Positions 35,437-44,349 of a stretch of DNA of 64,000 bases are shown one piece after another (the stretch's first letter is position 1; each line of letters opens with the position of its first letter). Location: NCBI RefSeq assembly GCF_030519475.1, contig NZ_JAUMKD010000002.1, positions 301,001 through 365,000 on the forward strand. Reading direction: 5' to 3'. The translations under genes and the position numbers were made by a program. The notes below the pieces were generated by a model, which had not been told where the DNA came from, did no database searches, and saw only the letters and a program-made list of their open reading frames with translations. The DNA comes from Micromonospora sp. C28SCA-DRY-2 (lineage in GTDB: Bacteria > Actinomycetota > Actinomycetes > Mycobacteriales > Micromonosporaceae).

Positions 35437-35584
35437 TGATTCGCCATTTCTCTGCGGAGCGGTCCGCGCAGGGTTACAAAATGGAGGATCGTCGGGTTGG
35501 GGTGACGTCGCCGATGCGGACGGTAACGAGCGCTTCTCGCGACCGGCGCCGCGGAGAGGCCGCGGATCCACGGAGGTGACATCG

Positions 35585-36067
35585 ATGGCGCGTGACGCAC
35601 GCGGTGGCGCGGTCGCGGGGCGCAAGCCCGGGGTCCAGATCGCCGCGGTGGCCGCGGCCGGGGTCTTCGCCCTGGTGGGGGTGCTCGGGTTCATCCCCGG
35701 CATCACCACCGGCTACGACGATCTGGACTTCGCGGGGCACCACTCGGGGGCCAAGCTGCTCGGCGTGTTCCAGGTGTCGATCCTGCACAACATCCTGCAC
35801 CTGGGCTTCGGGCTGGTCGGCCTGGTGATGGCCCGCAGCATCGCCGGGTCCCGGATCTTCCTGGCCGGCGGTGGCGCCCTCTACCTCGGGCTCTGGCTCT
35901 ACGGCTTCGTCATCGACCGGGAGAGCGTGGCGAACTTCATCCCGGTCAACGACGCCGACAACTGGCTGCACCTGGTGCTCGGCTTCGGCATGCTCGCCTT
36001 CGGCCTGCTGCTGTCCAACCGGCTCGGCACCGGCAGCCGGCTCGACACCCCGTTCGACCGCCCCTGA
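35585..36067 (+). CDS. DUF4383 domain membrane protein
   Basis: A 160-residue integral membrane protein with four hydrophobic segments and the DUF4383 pattern: GVFALVGVLGFIPG, then FQVSILHNILHLGFGLVGLVMAR, and ending VNDADNWLHLVLGFGMLAFGLLL. The histidines in the second and last helices are conserved in the family; function is unknown. GGAGGTGACATCG precedes the ATG at 35585. It is divergent from the DUF3618 operon and belongs to the same group of small envelope genes. Confidence 0.9.
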   Translation: MARDARGGAVAGRKPGVQIAAVAAAGVFALVGVLGFIPGITTGYDDLDFAGHHSGAKLLGVFQVSILHNILHLGFGLVGLVMARSIAGSRIFLAGGGALYLGLWLYGFVIDRESVANFIPVNDADNWLHLVLGFGMLAFGLLLSNRLGTGSRLDTPFDRP

Positions 36068-36114
36068 CCGGCGGTGCTGCCGCCGTACCGACCGGGTGAC
36101 GGAGGCGGCGGCGG

Positions 36115-36141
36115 AGTTTGCCGGCTGATCCGTTGGGGCAA
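36115..36141 (+). promoter_or_regulatory. SigB/SigF-like promoter of DUF6766 gene
   Basis: AGTTT (36115-36119), 16 bases, GGGCAA (36136-36141), 36 bases before the start. It matches the element before GlsB copy 1 in spacing and -10 sequence. Confidence 0.55.
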
Positions 36142-36176
36142 CGGAGAGTCACCGGATCTCCGACGAGGAGGCGACG

Positions 36177-36836
36177 ATGCCCCGGTGGCTACGGAACAAC
36201 GCACTGAGCGTGTCGATGTTCGGCGCGTTCCTGGTCTTCCTGGTGCTGCAGAGCGTGTTCGGCTGGCAGACCCACAACCAGGAACTGGCCGAGTTCGGCG
36301 CCCCCCAGGTCAGCTGGGTGGCGTACCTGAGCAGCGGACACTTCCTGGAGGCGGTCTTCGAGAACTGGGAGTCGGAGTTCCTCCAGATGGGCGGCTACGT
36401 GCTGCTCACCGCGTACCTGGTGCAGCGCGGATCGGCGGAGTCGAAGCCGCTGGAGCAGACCGACCGGCCGGAGGACGACGAGCGGCGGGCCAAGCCGGAA
36501 TCCCCCTGGCCGGTACGCGTCGGCGGGCTGCCCCTGGTGGTGTACCGCAACAGCCTCTCCATCGCGCTGCTGCTGATCTTCGCCGGCTCGTTCCTCGGCC
36601 ACCTGTTCGCCGGCACCGCCGAGTACAACCAGCAGCAGGCGTTGCAGAGCGGCGCCCCGCCGATCGGCGTCTGGGACTTCCTCGGCACCAGCGACTTCTG
36701 GTTCCAGTCCATGCAGAACTGGCAGAGCGAGTTCCTCGCCGTCGGCACCCTGATCGTGCTGAGCATCTTCCTGCGCCAGCACGCCTCCCCGGAGTCGAAG
36801 CCGGTCACCGTCGAGCACGCGCACACCGGCGCCTGA
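36177..36836 (+). CDS. DUF6766-family membrane protein with internal duplication
   Basis: A 219-residue membrane protein with four hydrophobic segments arranged as two repeats. Each half has a first helix, a loop with Asn/Gln-rich WQTHNQE or EYNQQQA, and NW(E/Q)SEFL leading into the second helix, closed by (A/P)ESKP. The second half begins after an acidic linker near residue 95. This looks like an internal gene duplication with conserved NWxSEFL signatures. I assign it to DUF6766 from memory of that pattern. GACGAGGAGGCGACG precedes the ATG. Function unknown; stress regulation is suggested by the promoter. Confidence 0.82.
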   Translation: MPRWLRNNALSVSMFGAFLVFLVLQSVFGWQTHNQELAEFGAPQVSWVAYLSSGHFLEAVFENWESEFLQMGGYVLLTAYLVQRGSAESKPLEQTDRPEDDERRAKPESPWPVRVGGLPLVVYRNSLSIALLLIFAGSFLGHLFAGTAEYNQQQALQSGAPPIGVWDFLGTSDFWFQSMQNWQSEFLAVGTLIVLSIFLRQHASPESKPVTVEHAHTGA

Positions 36837-36897
36837 CCGGCCGGCAGCCGCTTGGCCAGTCGACCGGCCGCCAGCCCGCCGGGCGGTCGACCGGCCG

Positions 36898-37347
36898 TCA
36901 GGCCGGCACCGGCAGCCGCTTGGCGAAGCAGACGCTGTACGGGTTGTCGACGTACTCGCCGTAGACCGGGATCGGCTGGTAGCCGCAGGAGGTGTAGAGG
37001 CCGATGGCCGCCGGCAGGTAGCTGCCGGTCTCCAGGCAGAGCCGCTCGTGCCCCTGCCGGAAGGCCAGTTCCTCGAGCGCGACGAGCAACTGCCGGGCGA
37101 TCCCCCGCCCCCGGTACGCGGGCCGGACGTACATCCGCTTGAGTTCGCCGGTGCCGGCGTCCAGCGCCTGGATCCCGCCGCAGGCCACCGCGCGCCCGTC
37201 GACCACCACCGCCAGGTAACGGATGTCGTCGTGGGTCACGGTGGCCTGCCCGTCCAGCCCGCCGTCGGCCTCGCGCAGCTCGCGCTGCTGGGCCGCGACC
37301 AGGGCGGCGATCTCCGGATCGGTGGCGGGACGTGACTCGATCAGCAT
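36898..37347 (-). CDS. GNAT-family N-acetyltransferase
   Basis: A 149-residue acetyltransferase. Motif A (ELKRMYVRPAYRGRGIARQLLVALEELA) binds acetyl-CoA, and GLYTSCGYQPIPVYGEY is the C-terminal motif. These enzymes acetylate amines or protein N-termini; the target is unknown. ATG at 37345-37347 lies six bases after TAGCGT (37354-37359), consistent with a leaderless mRNA; a GTG directly before it is also in frame. It is convergent with the DUF6766 gene. Confidence 0.93.
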   Translation of the reverse strand: MLIESRPATDPEIAALVAAQQRELREADGGLDGQATVTHDDIRYLAVVVDGRAVACGGIQALDAGTGELKRMYVRPAYRGRGIARQLLVALEELAFRQGHERLCLETGSYLPAAIGLYTSCGYQPIPVYGEYVDNPYSVCFAKRLPVPA

Positions 37348-37417
37348 CACGCCACGCTACGACGCGCGGATTTCGCCCAGGTTTCCAGCGCGCAACCTGG
37401 TCACGGAGCGCAACGAG

Positions 37418-38887
37418 CTATTCGGCGTCGGCCTCCACGGCCGACTCGCCGGCCGCCACCTCGCCGGCCTCGACCTCGTCGGCCGGCCGCTGCCGGCGGG
37501 CCTTGCGGGCCGCCAGCCGCTCCGCCGCCGAGGCGCGGGCCGACTTCTCCTCCAGCCGGACGTCGGTGCCCCGGTTGCCGGGGATGAAGTCGACGCCGGC
37601 GTAGAGGGTGGGCTGCCAGTCGAACTCCCGGTCGCCGATGCGGACCAGGTCGCCCGCCTCGGCGCCGGCCTTGGCGAGCTTCTCCTCGACGCCCAGCCGG
37701 GCCAGCCGGTCGGCCAGGTAGCCGACCGCCTCGTCGTTGTCGAAGTTCGTCTGCCGCACCCAGCGCTCCGGCCGTACGCCGCGCACCACCCAGGCGCCGT
37801 CCGGCGCCGGCTCGATGGTGAACCCGGCGTCGTCCACCGCGGTCGGGCGGATCACGATCCGGGTCGGCTCGGCCGGCGGGGCCGCCTTGCGCGACGCCTC
37901 CACCAGCTCGGCCATCGCGTAGCTGAGCTCCTTGAGCCCCTCCCGGGTGGCCGCGGAGACCTCGAACACCCGCAGGCCACGCGCCTCCAGGTCGGGGCGG
38001 ACGATCTCGGCGAGGTCCCGGCCGTCGGGCACGTCGACCTTGTTCAGCGCCACCAGCCGGGGCCGGTCGGCCAGCCCGCCGTACTCGGTCAGCTCGGCCT
38101 CGATGGCGTCGATGTCGGCGAGCGGGTCCCGTCCCGGTTCCAGGGTCGCCGTGTCGATCACGTGCACCAGCACCGCGCAGCGCTCGACGTGCCGGAGGAA
38201 CTCCAGGCCGAGCCCCTTGCCGGTGGCCGCACCGGGGATCAGGCCGGGCACGTCCGCGACGGTGAAGGTGTGGTTGTCGACCCGGACCACACCGAGGTTG
38301 GGCACCAGGGTGGTGAACGGGTAGTCGGCGATCTTGGGCTTGGCCGCCGAGAGCACCGAGATCAGCGACGACTTGCCGGCCGACGGGAAGCCGACCAGGC
38401 CGACGTCGGCGACGCTCTTCAGCTCCAGCACCACGTCGAGCTGCTCGCCGGGCTCGCCCAGTTCGGCGAAGCCGGGGGCCTTGCGCCGGGCGTTGGCCAG
38501 CGCGGCGTTGCCCCGGCCGCCCCGGCCGCCCCGGGCCACCTCGAAGGTGGTGCCGGCGCCGACCATGTCGGCCAGCACCGTGCCGTCGAGCGTCTGCACC
38601 ACCGTGCCGTTGGGCACCTTGAGCACCAGGTCGCCGCCGTTGGCGCCGTCCCGGTTCGAGCCGGCGCCACCCTTGCCGTTCGGCGCCTTGACGTGCGGAC
38701 GGAAGTGGAAGTCGAGCAGCGTGTGCACCTGCGGGTCGACCACCAGCGAGACGCTGCCGCCGTGCCCGCCGTTGCCGCCGTCGGGCCCGCCGAAGGGCTT
38801 GAACTTCTCCCGGTGGATCGAGACACAGCCGTGCCCGCCGTCGCCGGCCTGCAGGTGCAGGACGACCCGGTCAACGAACGTCGTCAC
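37418..38887 (-). CDS. obg: GTPase ObgE/CgtA
   Basis: A 489-residue essential GTPase of ribosome assembly and stress signalling. It has the Gly-rich Obg fold ([40 protein letters not shown]), the G domain with GFPSAGKSS (about 163-171), and a C-terminal OCT domain (about 345-430) followed by an actinobacterial Lys/Arg/Ala-rich tail. GTG at 38885-38887 is used, with AAGGA upstream, and gives the standard N-terminus; the open frame upstream overlaps antisense of rpmA. Third gene of rplU-rpmA-obg, the order conserved in most bacteria. Confidence 0.97.
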   Translation of the reverse strand: MTTFVDRVVLHLQAGDGGHGCVSIHREKFKPFGGPDGGNGGHGGSVSLVVDPQVHTLLDFHFRPHVKAPNGKGGAGSNRDGANGGDLVLKVPNGTVVQTLDGTVLADMVGAGTTFEVARGGRGGRGNAALANARRKAPGFAELGEPGEQLDVVLELKSVADVGLVGFPSAGKSSLISVLSAAKPKIADYPFTTLVPNLGVVRVDNHTFTVADVPGLIPGAATGKGLGLEFLRHVERCAVLVHVIDTATLEPGRDPLADIDAIEAELTEYGGLADRPRLVALNKVDVPDGRDLAEIVRPDLEARGLRVFEVSAATREGLKELSYAMAELVEASRKAAPPAEPTRIVIRPTAVDDAGFTIEPAPDGAWVVRGVRPERWVRQTNFDNDEAVGYLADRLARLGVEEKLAKAGAEAGDLVRIGDREFDWQPTLYAGVDFIPGNRGTDVRLEEKSARASAAERLAARKARRQRPADEVEAGEVAAGESAVEADAE

Positions 38888-38978
38888 GACGCCAATCCTT
38901 CCAGCGAGGCACGTCCCCGCACGAGAAACGGCGAAGCGGGCCGGGACACCAGGTCCGCGGCCCGCTTCGACCGAACAA

Positions 38979-39233
38979 CTACTGCTGCGGCACGATGCTG
39001 ACGGTCTTGCGACCGCGCTTGGTGCCGAACTGCACAGCACCGGCGGCCAGCGCGAAGAGCGTGTCGTCCCCGCCGCGGCCGACCAGGTCACCGGGGTGGA
39101 ACTTGGTGCCACGCTGCCGGACGATGATCTCGCCGGCGCTGACGACCTGACCACCGAAGCGCTTCACGCCGAGCCGCTGGGCCGCGGAGTCACGGCCGTT
39201 ACGCGAGCTGGACGCACCCTTTTTGTGAGCCAT
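38979..39233 (-). CDS. rpmA: 50S ribosomal protein L27
   Basis: An 84-residue protein of the large subunit whose N-terminus reaches the peptidyl transferase centre. [29 protein letters not shown] and [15 protein letters not shown] are diagnostic. It starts directly with MAHKKGA, so no N-terminal processing extension of the Firmicutes type is present. It lies 11 bases after rplU and is followed by obg. Confidence 0.98.
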   Translation of the reverse strand: MAHKKGASSSRNGRDSAAQRLGVKRFGGQVVSAGEIIVRQRGTKFHPGDLVGRGGDDTLFALAAGAVQFGTKRGRKTVSIVPQQ

Positions 39234-39244
39234 TGGAGGACGAC

Positions 39245-39559
39245 CTACTTCCCGCTGGAGATGCCGGTCACCTTGACCTGGGTCAGCGGCTGGCGGTGAC
39301 CCTGGCGCTTGTGGTAGCCGGTCTTGTTCTTGAACTTGTGGATCCGGATCTTCGGGCCCTTGGTGTGCGCGGCGATCTCGCCGGACACCTCGACCTTGGC
39401 AAGCTTCGCCGCGTCGGTCACCAGGTCGTCACCGTCGACGAGGAGCACCGCGGCGAGCTTCACCGCGTCGCCGGGGGCACCGGCGAGCTTCTCGACCTCG
39501 ATCACGTCGCCCTCGGCGACCTTGTACTGCTTGCCGCCGGTCTTGACGATCGCGTACAT
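39245..39559 (-). CDS. rplU: 50S ribosomal protein L21
   Basis: A 104-residue large-subunit protein: [25 protein letters not shown] at the start and [27 protein letters not shown] at the end. ATG at 39557-39559 follows GGAGTCCGCCTCCG; the upstream open frame is a run-through. First gene of the rplU-rpmA-obg operon, with its own promoter and a leader of about 115 bases that may carry control signals, though no riboswitch was recognised. Confidence 0.98.
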   Translation of the reverse strand: MYAIVKTGGKQYKVAEGDVIEVEKLAGAPGDAVKLAAVLLVDGDDLVTDAAKLAKVEVSGEIAAHTKGPKIRIHKFKNKTGYHKRQGHRQPLTQVKVTGISSGK

Positions 39560-39680
39560 CGGAGGCGGACTCCCTGTCGTTGAGGCTGCTGGCGGTAGTC
39601 CCCGCGGCGGCTCGCCGGGTAGCAGTGGCACGGCGGCGTGGGCACGCGGGAACTCGGCACACCAAAGTGCGCCGCAGGCA

Positions 39681-39710
39681 AGCGTACGCCATGGCAGGCC
39701 GGACGCCCAA
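39681..39710 (-). promoter_or_regulatory. housekeeping promoter of rplU-rpmA-obg
   Basis: Minus strand: TTGGGC (39705-39710), 18 bases, TACGCT (39681-39686). It lies between the lipoprotein gene stop and rplU. Confidence 0.6.
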
Positions 39711-39724
39711 ACCGGGCCGGCCGG

Positions 39725-40207
39725 TCAGCGGCCGCAGAGCTGGTCAAGGCGCTGCTGGAGCCGGTCGAGCTCGCTCTCGTCTATCGCGTCGAGGTCGGTG
39801 CCCAGCGCCTCCAGCTCACCGGCCAGGTCAGCCAGCAGGGTCTTGAGCTGGGGATCCCCGGCCCGCTCCGCCTGCTGCCGCAGGGCGGTCCGCCAGCCGA
39901 CGAGGGCGGCCTCGGCCCGCCGGCGGGCGGTTTCCGCCGTCGCGGCGTCGTTCGCCCCGGTCGCGGCGAGCATCCTGCCCACCTGCTCGACGTACGTGCT
40001 CACCGCGGTGGCGCCGGCCTGCCGCGCGGCGGCGCACGCCCCGGTGGCGTCGCCGCCAGCCACCCCGCTCGCCGCCGGGCCGGAGGTCAGGGCGCCGGCC
40101 GACGCGGCCGGGGTGACCGGCTCGGCCGGCTCCGGCCGGTCGGCGGCGCAACCCGCCGGAACGAGCAGGGCGGTGGCGGCCACCGTGACGGCGAGCAGAC
40201 GGCGCAT
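39725..40207 (-). CDS. putative lipoprotein of unknown function
   Basis: A 160-residue exported protein. The signal peptide RRLLAVTVAATALLVPAGC ends in a lipobox with Cys20, followed by a low-complexity Pro/Ala/Ser linker and a helical domain with CAAARQAGATAVSTYVEQVGRML and EALGTDLDAIDESELDRLQQRLDQLC, whose two cysteines could pair. I do not recognise the domain. GGAGAAGG precedes the ATG. It lies between rne and the ribosomal operon. Confidence 0.8.
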   Translation of the reverse strand: MRRLLAVTVAATALLVPAGCAADRPEPAEPVTPAASAGALTSGPAASGVAGGDATGACAAARQAGATAVSTYVEQVGRMLAATGANDAATAETARRRAEAALVGWRTALRQQAERAGDPQLKTLLADLAGELEALGTDLDAIDESELDRLQQRLDQLCGR

Positions 40208-40260
40208 CCTTCTCCTCCAGTCCCGGGGCGAACCGGTCCCGTCCCGGCCGGCGCGGACGG

Positions 40261-40303
40261 CAGAGCCCCTCCCACCGGACTTTGCCGGGGAAGGGGCCCT
40301 GTC
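40261..40303 (-). terminator. probable terminator of rne
   Basis: An imperfect stem (AGAGCCCCTCCC / GAAGGGGCCCT on the plus strand) around an 18-base centre, 23 bases past the rne stop and before the lipoprotein gene. Confidence 0.55.
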
Positions 40304-40325
40304 AAACCCGAGGCTGGTCAGCCGG

Positions 40326-43322
40326 TCACGGCCGGGTACGCCGCCGCGCGCCGCCCCGGCGGGACCGGCGCCGCCCGGCGCCGCCCTCCGACTCCTCGGC
40401 CTCGGCCTCGGCGAGCGCGTCCGGGTCGTCCGGCGCGGCCAGCCGGGCCGACTCGCCCTGCTGGCTGTCGGACACCTCCGGCGCGGCCGCGGTGTCCGCC
40501 TCGTAGCGGGACAGGTCGTAGCCCATGGTGTCGTGGTAGTCGGCGTCCGTCGTGGTGGTGGCGGCGGTGTCGGTGTCGGTCACCTCGACCACGGTCCGCT
40601 CGGCCGGCGCGCTCTTGCGGGCCCGCCGCCGGGACGTCCCGCCGGCCGACTCGGGGGCGGCGACCGCGGAGGCGACCGCCTTGACCTTCTCCGCCGTCCC
40701 GCCGGCACGCGGCTTCTCGGGCACCGGCTCGGTGTGGATGATCACACCGCGACCCTTGCAGCAGTCGCAGGTCTCGCTGAACGCCTCCAGCAGGCCGGCG
40801 CCGATCCGCTTGCGGGTCATCTGCACCAGACCCAGCGAGGTGATCTCGGTGACCTGGTGCTTGGTGCGGTCCCGACCCAGGCACTCGGTCAGCCGGCGCA
40901 GCACCAGCTCCCGGTTCGACTCCAGCACCATGTCGATGAAGTCGATCACCACGATGCCGCCGATGTCGCGCAGCCGGAGCTGGCGGACGATCTCCTCGGC
41001 GGCCTCCAGGTTGTTCCGGGTGACCGTCTCCTCCAGGTTGCCGCCGGCGCCGGTGTACTTGCCGGTGTTCACGTCGACCACGGTCATCGCCTCGGTCCGG
41101 TCGATCACCAGGTGGCCGCCGGAGGGCAGGAAGACCTTGCGGTCGAGCCCCTTGAGGATCTGCTCGTCGATCCGGTACTCGGCGAAGACGTCGGTGGTGC
41201 CGACGTGCCGGCGCAGCCGGGCCACCAGGTCGGGCGAGACGTGCGACAGGTACGACTCGACCATGTCGTACGCCTCGTCGCCCTCGATGACCAGCTCGCG
41301 GAAGTCCTCGTTGAACAGGTCCCGGACCACCCGGATGACCAGGTCCGGCTCCTCGTAGAGCAGCACCGGGGCGCCACCGGAGGCCGCCTTGGCCTGGATG
41401 TCCTCCCACTGCGCCTGGAGCCGCTTCACGTCGCGGGCCAGCTCGTCCTCGCTGGCGCCCTCGGCGGCGGTCCGCACGATCACGCCCGCGCCGTCCGGAA
41501 CCAGCTTCTTCAGCACGTCCCGCAGCCGCTTGCGCTCGTTGTCCGGCAGCTTCCGGCTGATCCCGGAGGCGTTGCCGTTCGGCACGTAGACCAGGTGCCG
41601 GCCGGAGAGCGCGATGTGGCTGGTCAGCCGGGCGCCCTTGTGCCCGATCGGGTCCTTGGTGACCTGCACCAGCACCGAGTCGCCGGACTTCAGCGCCTGC
41701 TCGATCGAGCGGGCCCGCCCCTCCAGACCGGTGGAGTCCCAGTTGACCTCGCCGGCGTAGAGCACCGCGTTACGGCCGCGGCCGACGTCGACGAAGGCCG
41801 CCTCCATGCTGGGCAGCACGTTCTGCACCTTGCCCAGGTAGACGTTGCCGGCCATGGTGCCGGCGGAGTTGCGGGTGACGTAGTGCTCGACCAGCACGCC
41901 GTCCTCCAGGACGGCGATCTGGGTGCGGTCACCGCGCTGGCGCACCGCCATCACCCGGTCGACCGCCTCGCGGCGGGCCAGGAACTCCGACTCGCTGAGG
42001 ATCGGCGGGCGGGTCCGGCGCTGTTCGCGGCCGTCCCGGCGGCGCTGCCGCTTGGCCTCCAGCCGGGTCGAACCGGAGACGCCCTGCACCTCGTCGACGG
42101 TCCGGCGGGGCTCGCGGATCTTGACCACGGTCGGCACGCCGTCCTCGGCGGCGCCCTCGGTGTCCCCGGCGCCCCGGCGGCGACGACGACGCCGGCGGCG
42201 GGTCAGCCCCTCGCCGCCCTCGGCCTCGTCCTCCTCGGCCTCCTCCGCCTCGGCCTCCTCGGCGTCGGCCCGGACGGCCTCCTCGGCCTCCTCGTCCTCG
42301 AGGTCCTCGACGCCGCCCTTGCCGCGGCCCCGGCCCCGGCGACCCCGGCGGCGACGACGGCGGGCGGCCGCGGTCTCGTCCTCGTCCTCCTCGGCGCCCT
42401 CCTCGGCCTCCTCGGGCTCCTCGGTCGGCTCCTCCTCGACCTCCACCGCCTCCACCGGTTCGGCCTCGCGGCGACCACGGCGGCGCCGGCGGGACGGCTC
42501 GGCCGCCTCCTCGGCGGGCTCCTCGACCGGAGCGGGCGGCACGACCCGGGCGACCGGGATCTCCTCCGGCTGCGGTGCCATGAACAGGACGGTGGGCGCG
42601 GAGAGCGCGGCCCGCCGGCGGCGGGTCCGGGGCTCCGGCTCGACCACCTCCGGCTCCACGACCTCGGGCTCGACGGCGACCGGCTCGGTCTCCTCGTCGG
42701 CGGGCGGGCTGACCGCCACGCCCGGCGGCACCTCGCCGGAGCGGGGCTCCGCCCCGCTGTCGGTCGCCGGTGCGGCCGCGCCGAAGTCGGTGCCGGCCGC
42801 CGGCTCGGTGTCCGGGGCGGCGCCCTCGGGCCCGGCGGCCGGGGCGGCGCCCTCGGCCGGCGTCTCGGCGGCCGGCTCGGCCGCCGCGGGGGCGGCCTTC
42901 CGCCGCCGGGTACGGGTCGCCTTGACCGGCGGGGCCTCGGCGGCCGCCTCCGTCACCTCGGCCGGCTGCTCCTCGGCGGCCTTCGCGGTGGTGGCCTTGC
43001 GCCGGCGACGCGGCGTCTTCGGCGTGGCGTCGAGGTCGCCGGAGATCGGGGCGAGGACCTCGGCCTCCGGGGCCTCCCCGCTGCCCGGCGTGGGCGCGGT
43101 GGACGCCTCGACCGGCGTCTCGACCTGCTCCGGCTGGTTCAGCGGGGTGGTCCGCCGCCGGGTGGCCCGCCGCCGGGCCGGCGCGGCCGGGGCCTCGCCC
43201 TCCGGTCCCGCCAGCGGGGCGCTTCCGACGGCGCTGCCGTCGAGGGTGTTGCTGCTGTCGGCGGTCTCGCCGGCCGGCTGTGAACCGGTCCGTTCGCCGC
43301 CCTCGGGCTCGTTCTCGAGCAT
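40326..43322 (-). CDS. rne: ribonuclease E/G
   Basis: A 998-residue endoribonuclease for mRNA decay and rRNA processing. The catalytic core starts near residue 438 with an S1 RNA-binding domain (GNVYLGKVQNVLPSMEAAFVDVG), then RNase H-like and DNase I-like parts with the metal aspartates in VVDVNTGKYTG and VVIDFIDM, and the zinc-link TCDCCKGRG (about 850). The N-terminal 430 residues are a low-complexity acidic and Arg-rich extension with repeated RRRRR and EEAEE blocks, as in actinobacterial RNase E where the scaffold is N-terminal. ATG at 43320-43322 follows GGAGAACGTCC. It lies behind the radical-SAM pair. Confidence 0.96.
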   Translation of the reverse strand: MLENEPEGGERTGSQPAGETADSSNTLDGSAVGSAPLAGPEGEAPAAPARRRATRRRTTPLNQPEQVETPVEASTAPTPGSGEAPEAEVLAPISGDLDATPKTPRRRRKATTAKAAEEQPAEVTEAAAEAPPVKATRTRRRKAAPAAAEPAAETPAEGAAPAAGPEGAAPDTEPAAGTDFGAAAPATDSGAEPRSGEVPPGVAVSPPADEETEPVAVEPEVVEPEVVEPEPRTRRRRAALSAPTVLFMAPQPEEIPVARVVPPAPVEEPAEEAAEPSRRRRRGRREAEPVEAVEVEEEPTEEPEEAEEGAEEDEDETAAARRRRRRGRRGRGRGKGGVEDLEDEEAEEAVRADAEEAEAEEAEEDEAEGGEGLTRRRRRRRRRGAGDTEGAAEDGVPTVVKIREPRRTVDEVQGVSGSTRLEAKRQRRRDGREQRRTRPPILSESEFLARREAVDRVMAVRQRGDRTQIAVLEDGVLVEHYVTRNSAGTMAGNVYLGKVQNVLPSMEAAFVDVGRGRNAVLYAGEVNWDSTGLEGRARSIEQALKSGDSVLVQVTKDPIGHKGARLTSHIALSGRHLVYVPNGNASGISRKLPDNERKRLRDVLKKLVPDGAGVIVRTAAEGASEDELARDVKRLQAQWEDIQAKAASGGAPVLLYEEPDLVIRVVRDLFNEDFRELVIEGDEAYDMVESYLSHVSPDLVARLRRHVGTTDVFAEYRIDEQILKGLDRKVFLPSGGHLVIDRTEAMTVVDVNTGKYTGAGGNLEETVTRNNLEAAEEIVRQLRLRDIGGIVVIDFIDMVLESNRELVLRRLTECLGRDRTKHQVTEITSLGLVQMTRKRIGAGLLEAFSETCDCCKGRGVIIHTEPVPEKPRAGGTAEKVKAVASAVAAPESAGGTSRRRARKSAPAERTVVEVTDTDTAATTTTDADYHDTMGYDLSRYEADTAAAPEVSDSQQGESARLAAPDDPDALAEAEAEESEGGAGRRRSRRGGARRRTRP

Positions 43323-43453
43323 GGACGTTCTCCAGTTCTGGCTACCCCGGGCGCGGGTGAGCGCTGCCACGCAGGGTTGCCGCAAAGGTGTTTCCGCCGG
43401 GCGCGCGAGTCGTGCGACCGGCGAAGTCTGCCTGCCTGGGCGCTGACCGTCGG

Positions 43454-44230
43454 TCAGTGCCCGCCGATGGTTGCCCCGTCGCGGTCCGCGTCCAACGGAT
43501 CCGCGATCGCACCCTGCGCGGTCAGCGTGCCCTGAGCCAGCCGGGTCACTCTCGGCGGAACCGGCGGCTCCAGGGCGGCCACCACGCGGAGGCCGGAAAG
43601 GACGTCATCGGGCCGTACGGAGGGGGTGACCTGCCGCACGACCAGTTCGAGTATCGCACACGGTACGCCCGCCACCTCGGAAGGCGTCTCCGTCGGCGCG
43701 ACGACATCGATAGCGATGACTGCCGCCCGGGCGTCGAAGGTACGCCGGCCCTGCTTGGTCATCCGCTCCACCAGCACCTCCTCGGCGGTGGTGAAAGCGG
43801 ACACGGCGGCCGACAGCACGCGCGGGTCGACCTCGGGCAGCTCGATCCGCCAGTGGGACGCCTCGATCCGGTCGGCCAGGCTGCCCCCGCTGGCCACCAC
43901 GGCGTCCAGCACGTCGAGGCCGGGCGAGAGCGCGGCGTCCAGGGCGGCGCGCAGCTCCGCCGGGTCGACCTGCTCCCGCAGGCCGATCTCCAGGTACTCG
44001 GCCTCGCTGGCCACCCCGGTCGGCGCCGCGCTGGCGTACGAGATCTTGGGGTGCGGGGTGAAGCCCTGGGAGAAGGCGACGGGCACCCCGGCCCGGCGCA
44101 GCGCCCGCTCGAAGGCGCGGGCGAAGTCCCGGTGCGAGGTGAACCGCAACGGTCCGCGCTTGGCGTACCGGATCCGGACGCGCTGGACGACCGGCGCCTG
44201 CCCGCCCTCCGGCTGTGGTCTCTTACTGAT
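43454..44230 (-). CDS. TIGR03936 protein with apparent ATC start codon
   Basis: A 258-residue protein of the TIGR03936 family (radical-SAM-linked, domain DUF2344), always paired with the TIGR03960 radical-SAM gene, which here lies just upstream. Family hallmarks are VRIRYAKRGPLRFTSHRDFARAFERALRRAG and FSQGFTPHPKISYA. The first standard start in frame is TTG at 44149, which would cut away the conserved first strand (VQRVRIRYAKRGP). Upstream to the in-frame TGA there is no ATG, GTG, TTG or CTG. ATC at 44228-44230 has GAGGAG exactly seven bases before it and yields ISKRPQPEGGQAPVVQRVRIRY. ATC initiation, or a recent start-codon mutation, is the best reading. The molecular role of the family is not settled. 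Confidence 0.8.
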   Translation of the reverse strand: MSKRPQPEGGQAPVVQRVRIRYAKRGPLRFTSHRDFARAFERALRRAGVPVAFSQGFTPHPKISYASAAPTGVASEAEYLEIGLREQVDPAELRAALDAALSPGLDVLDAVVASGGSLADRIEASHWRIELPEVDPRVLSAAVSAFTTAEEVLVERMTKQGRRTFDARAAVIAIDVVAPTETPSEVAGVPCAILELVVRQVTPSVRPDDVLSGLRVVAALEPPVPPRVTRLAQGTLTAQGAIADPLDADRDGATIGGH

Positions 44231-44258
44231 CGTCGTGCTCCTCGTTCGGTCAGTGCTC

Positions 44259-44319
44259 GTTGATCATGAAGTTGTCGTCGGCGACACGCGGTGGCGGTGA
44301 CGACAACTTCATGATCAAC
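44259..44319. repeat. REP-like 21-base perfect palindrome
   Basis: Arms 44259-44279 (GTTGATCATGAAGTTGTCGTC minus its last base shown by position) and 44299-44319 are perfectly complementary over 21 bases, with a 19-base loop. It lies between the TIGR03960 and TIGR03936 genes. The size, GATC core and intergenic position resemble dispersed palindromes I recall from Micromonosporaceae genomes. Confidence 0.8.
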
Positions 44320-44349
44320 CGAGTGGGCCCGGGGCGCGGGGCGGGCGGG

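Noticed and set aside
39324..43283. A 1319-codon plus-strand open frame over rplU and rne
   Set aside because: It is antisense to well-identified genes and has no domain or start signal.
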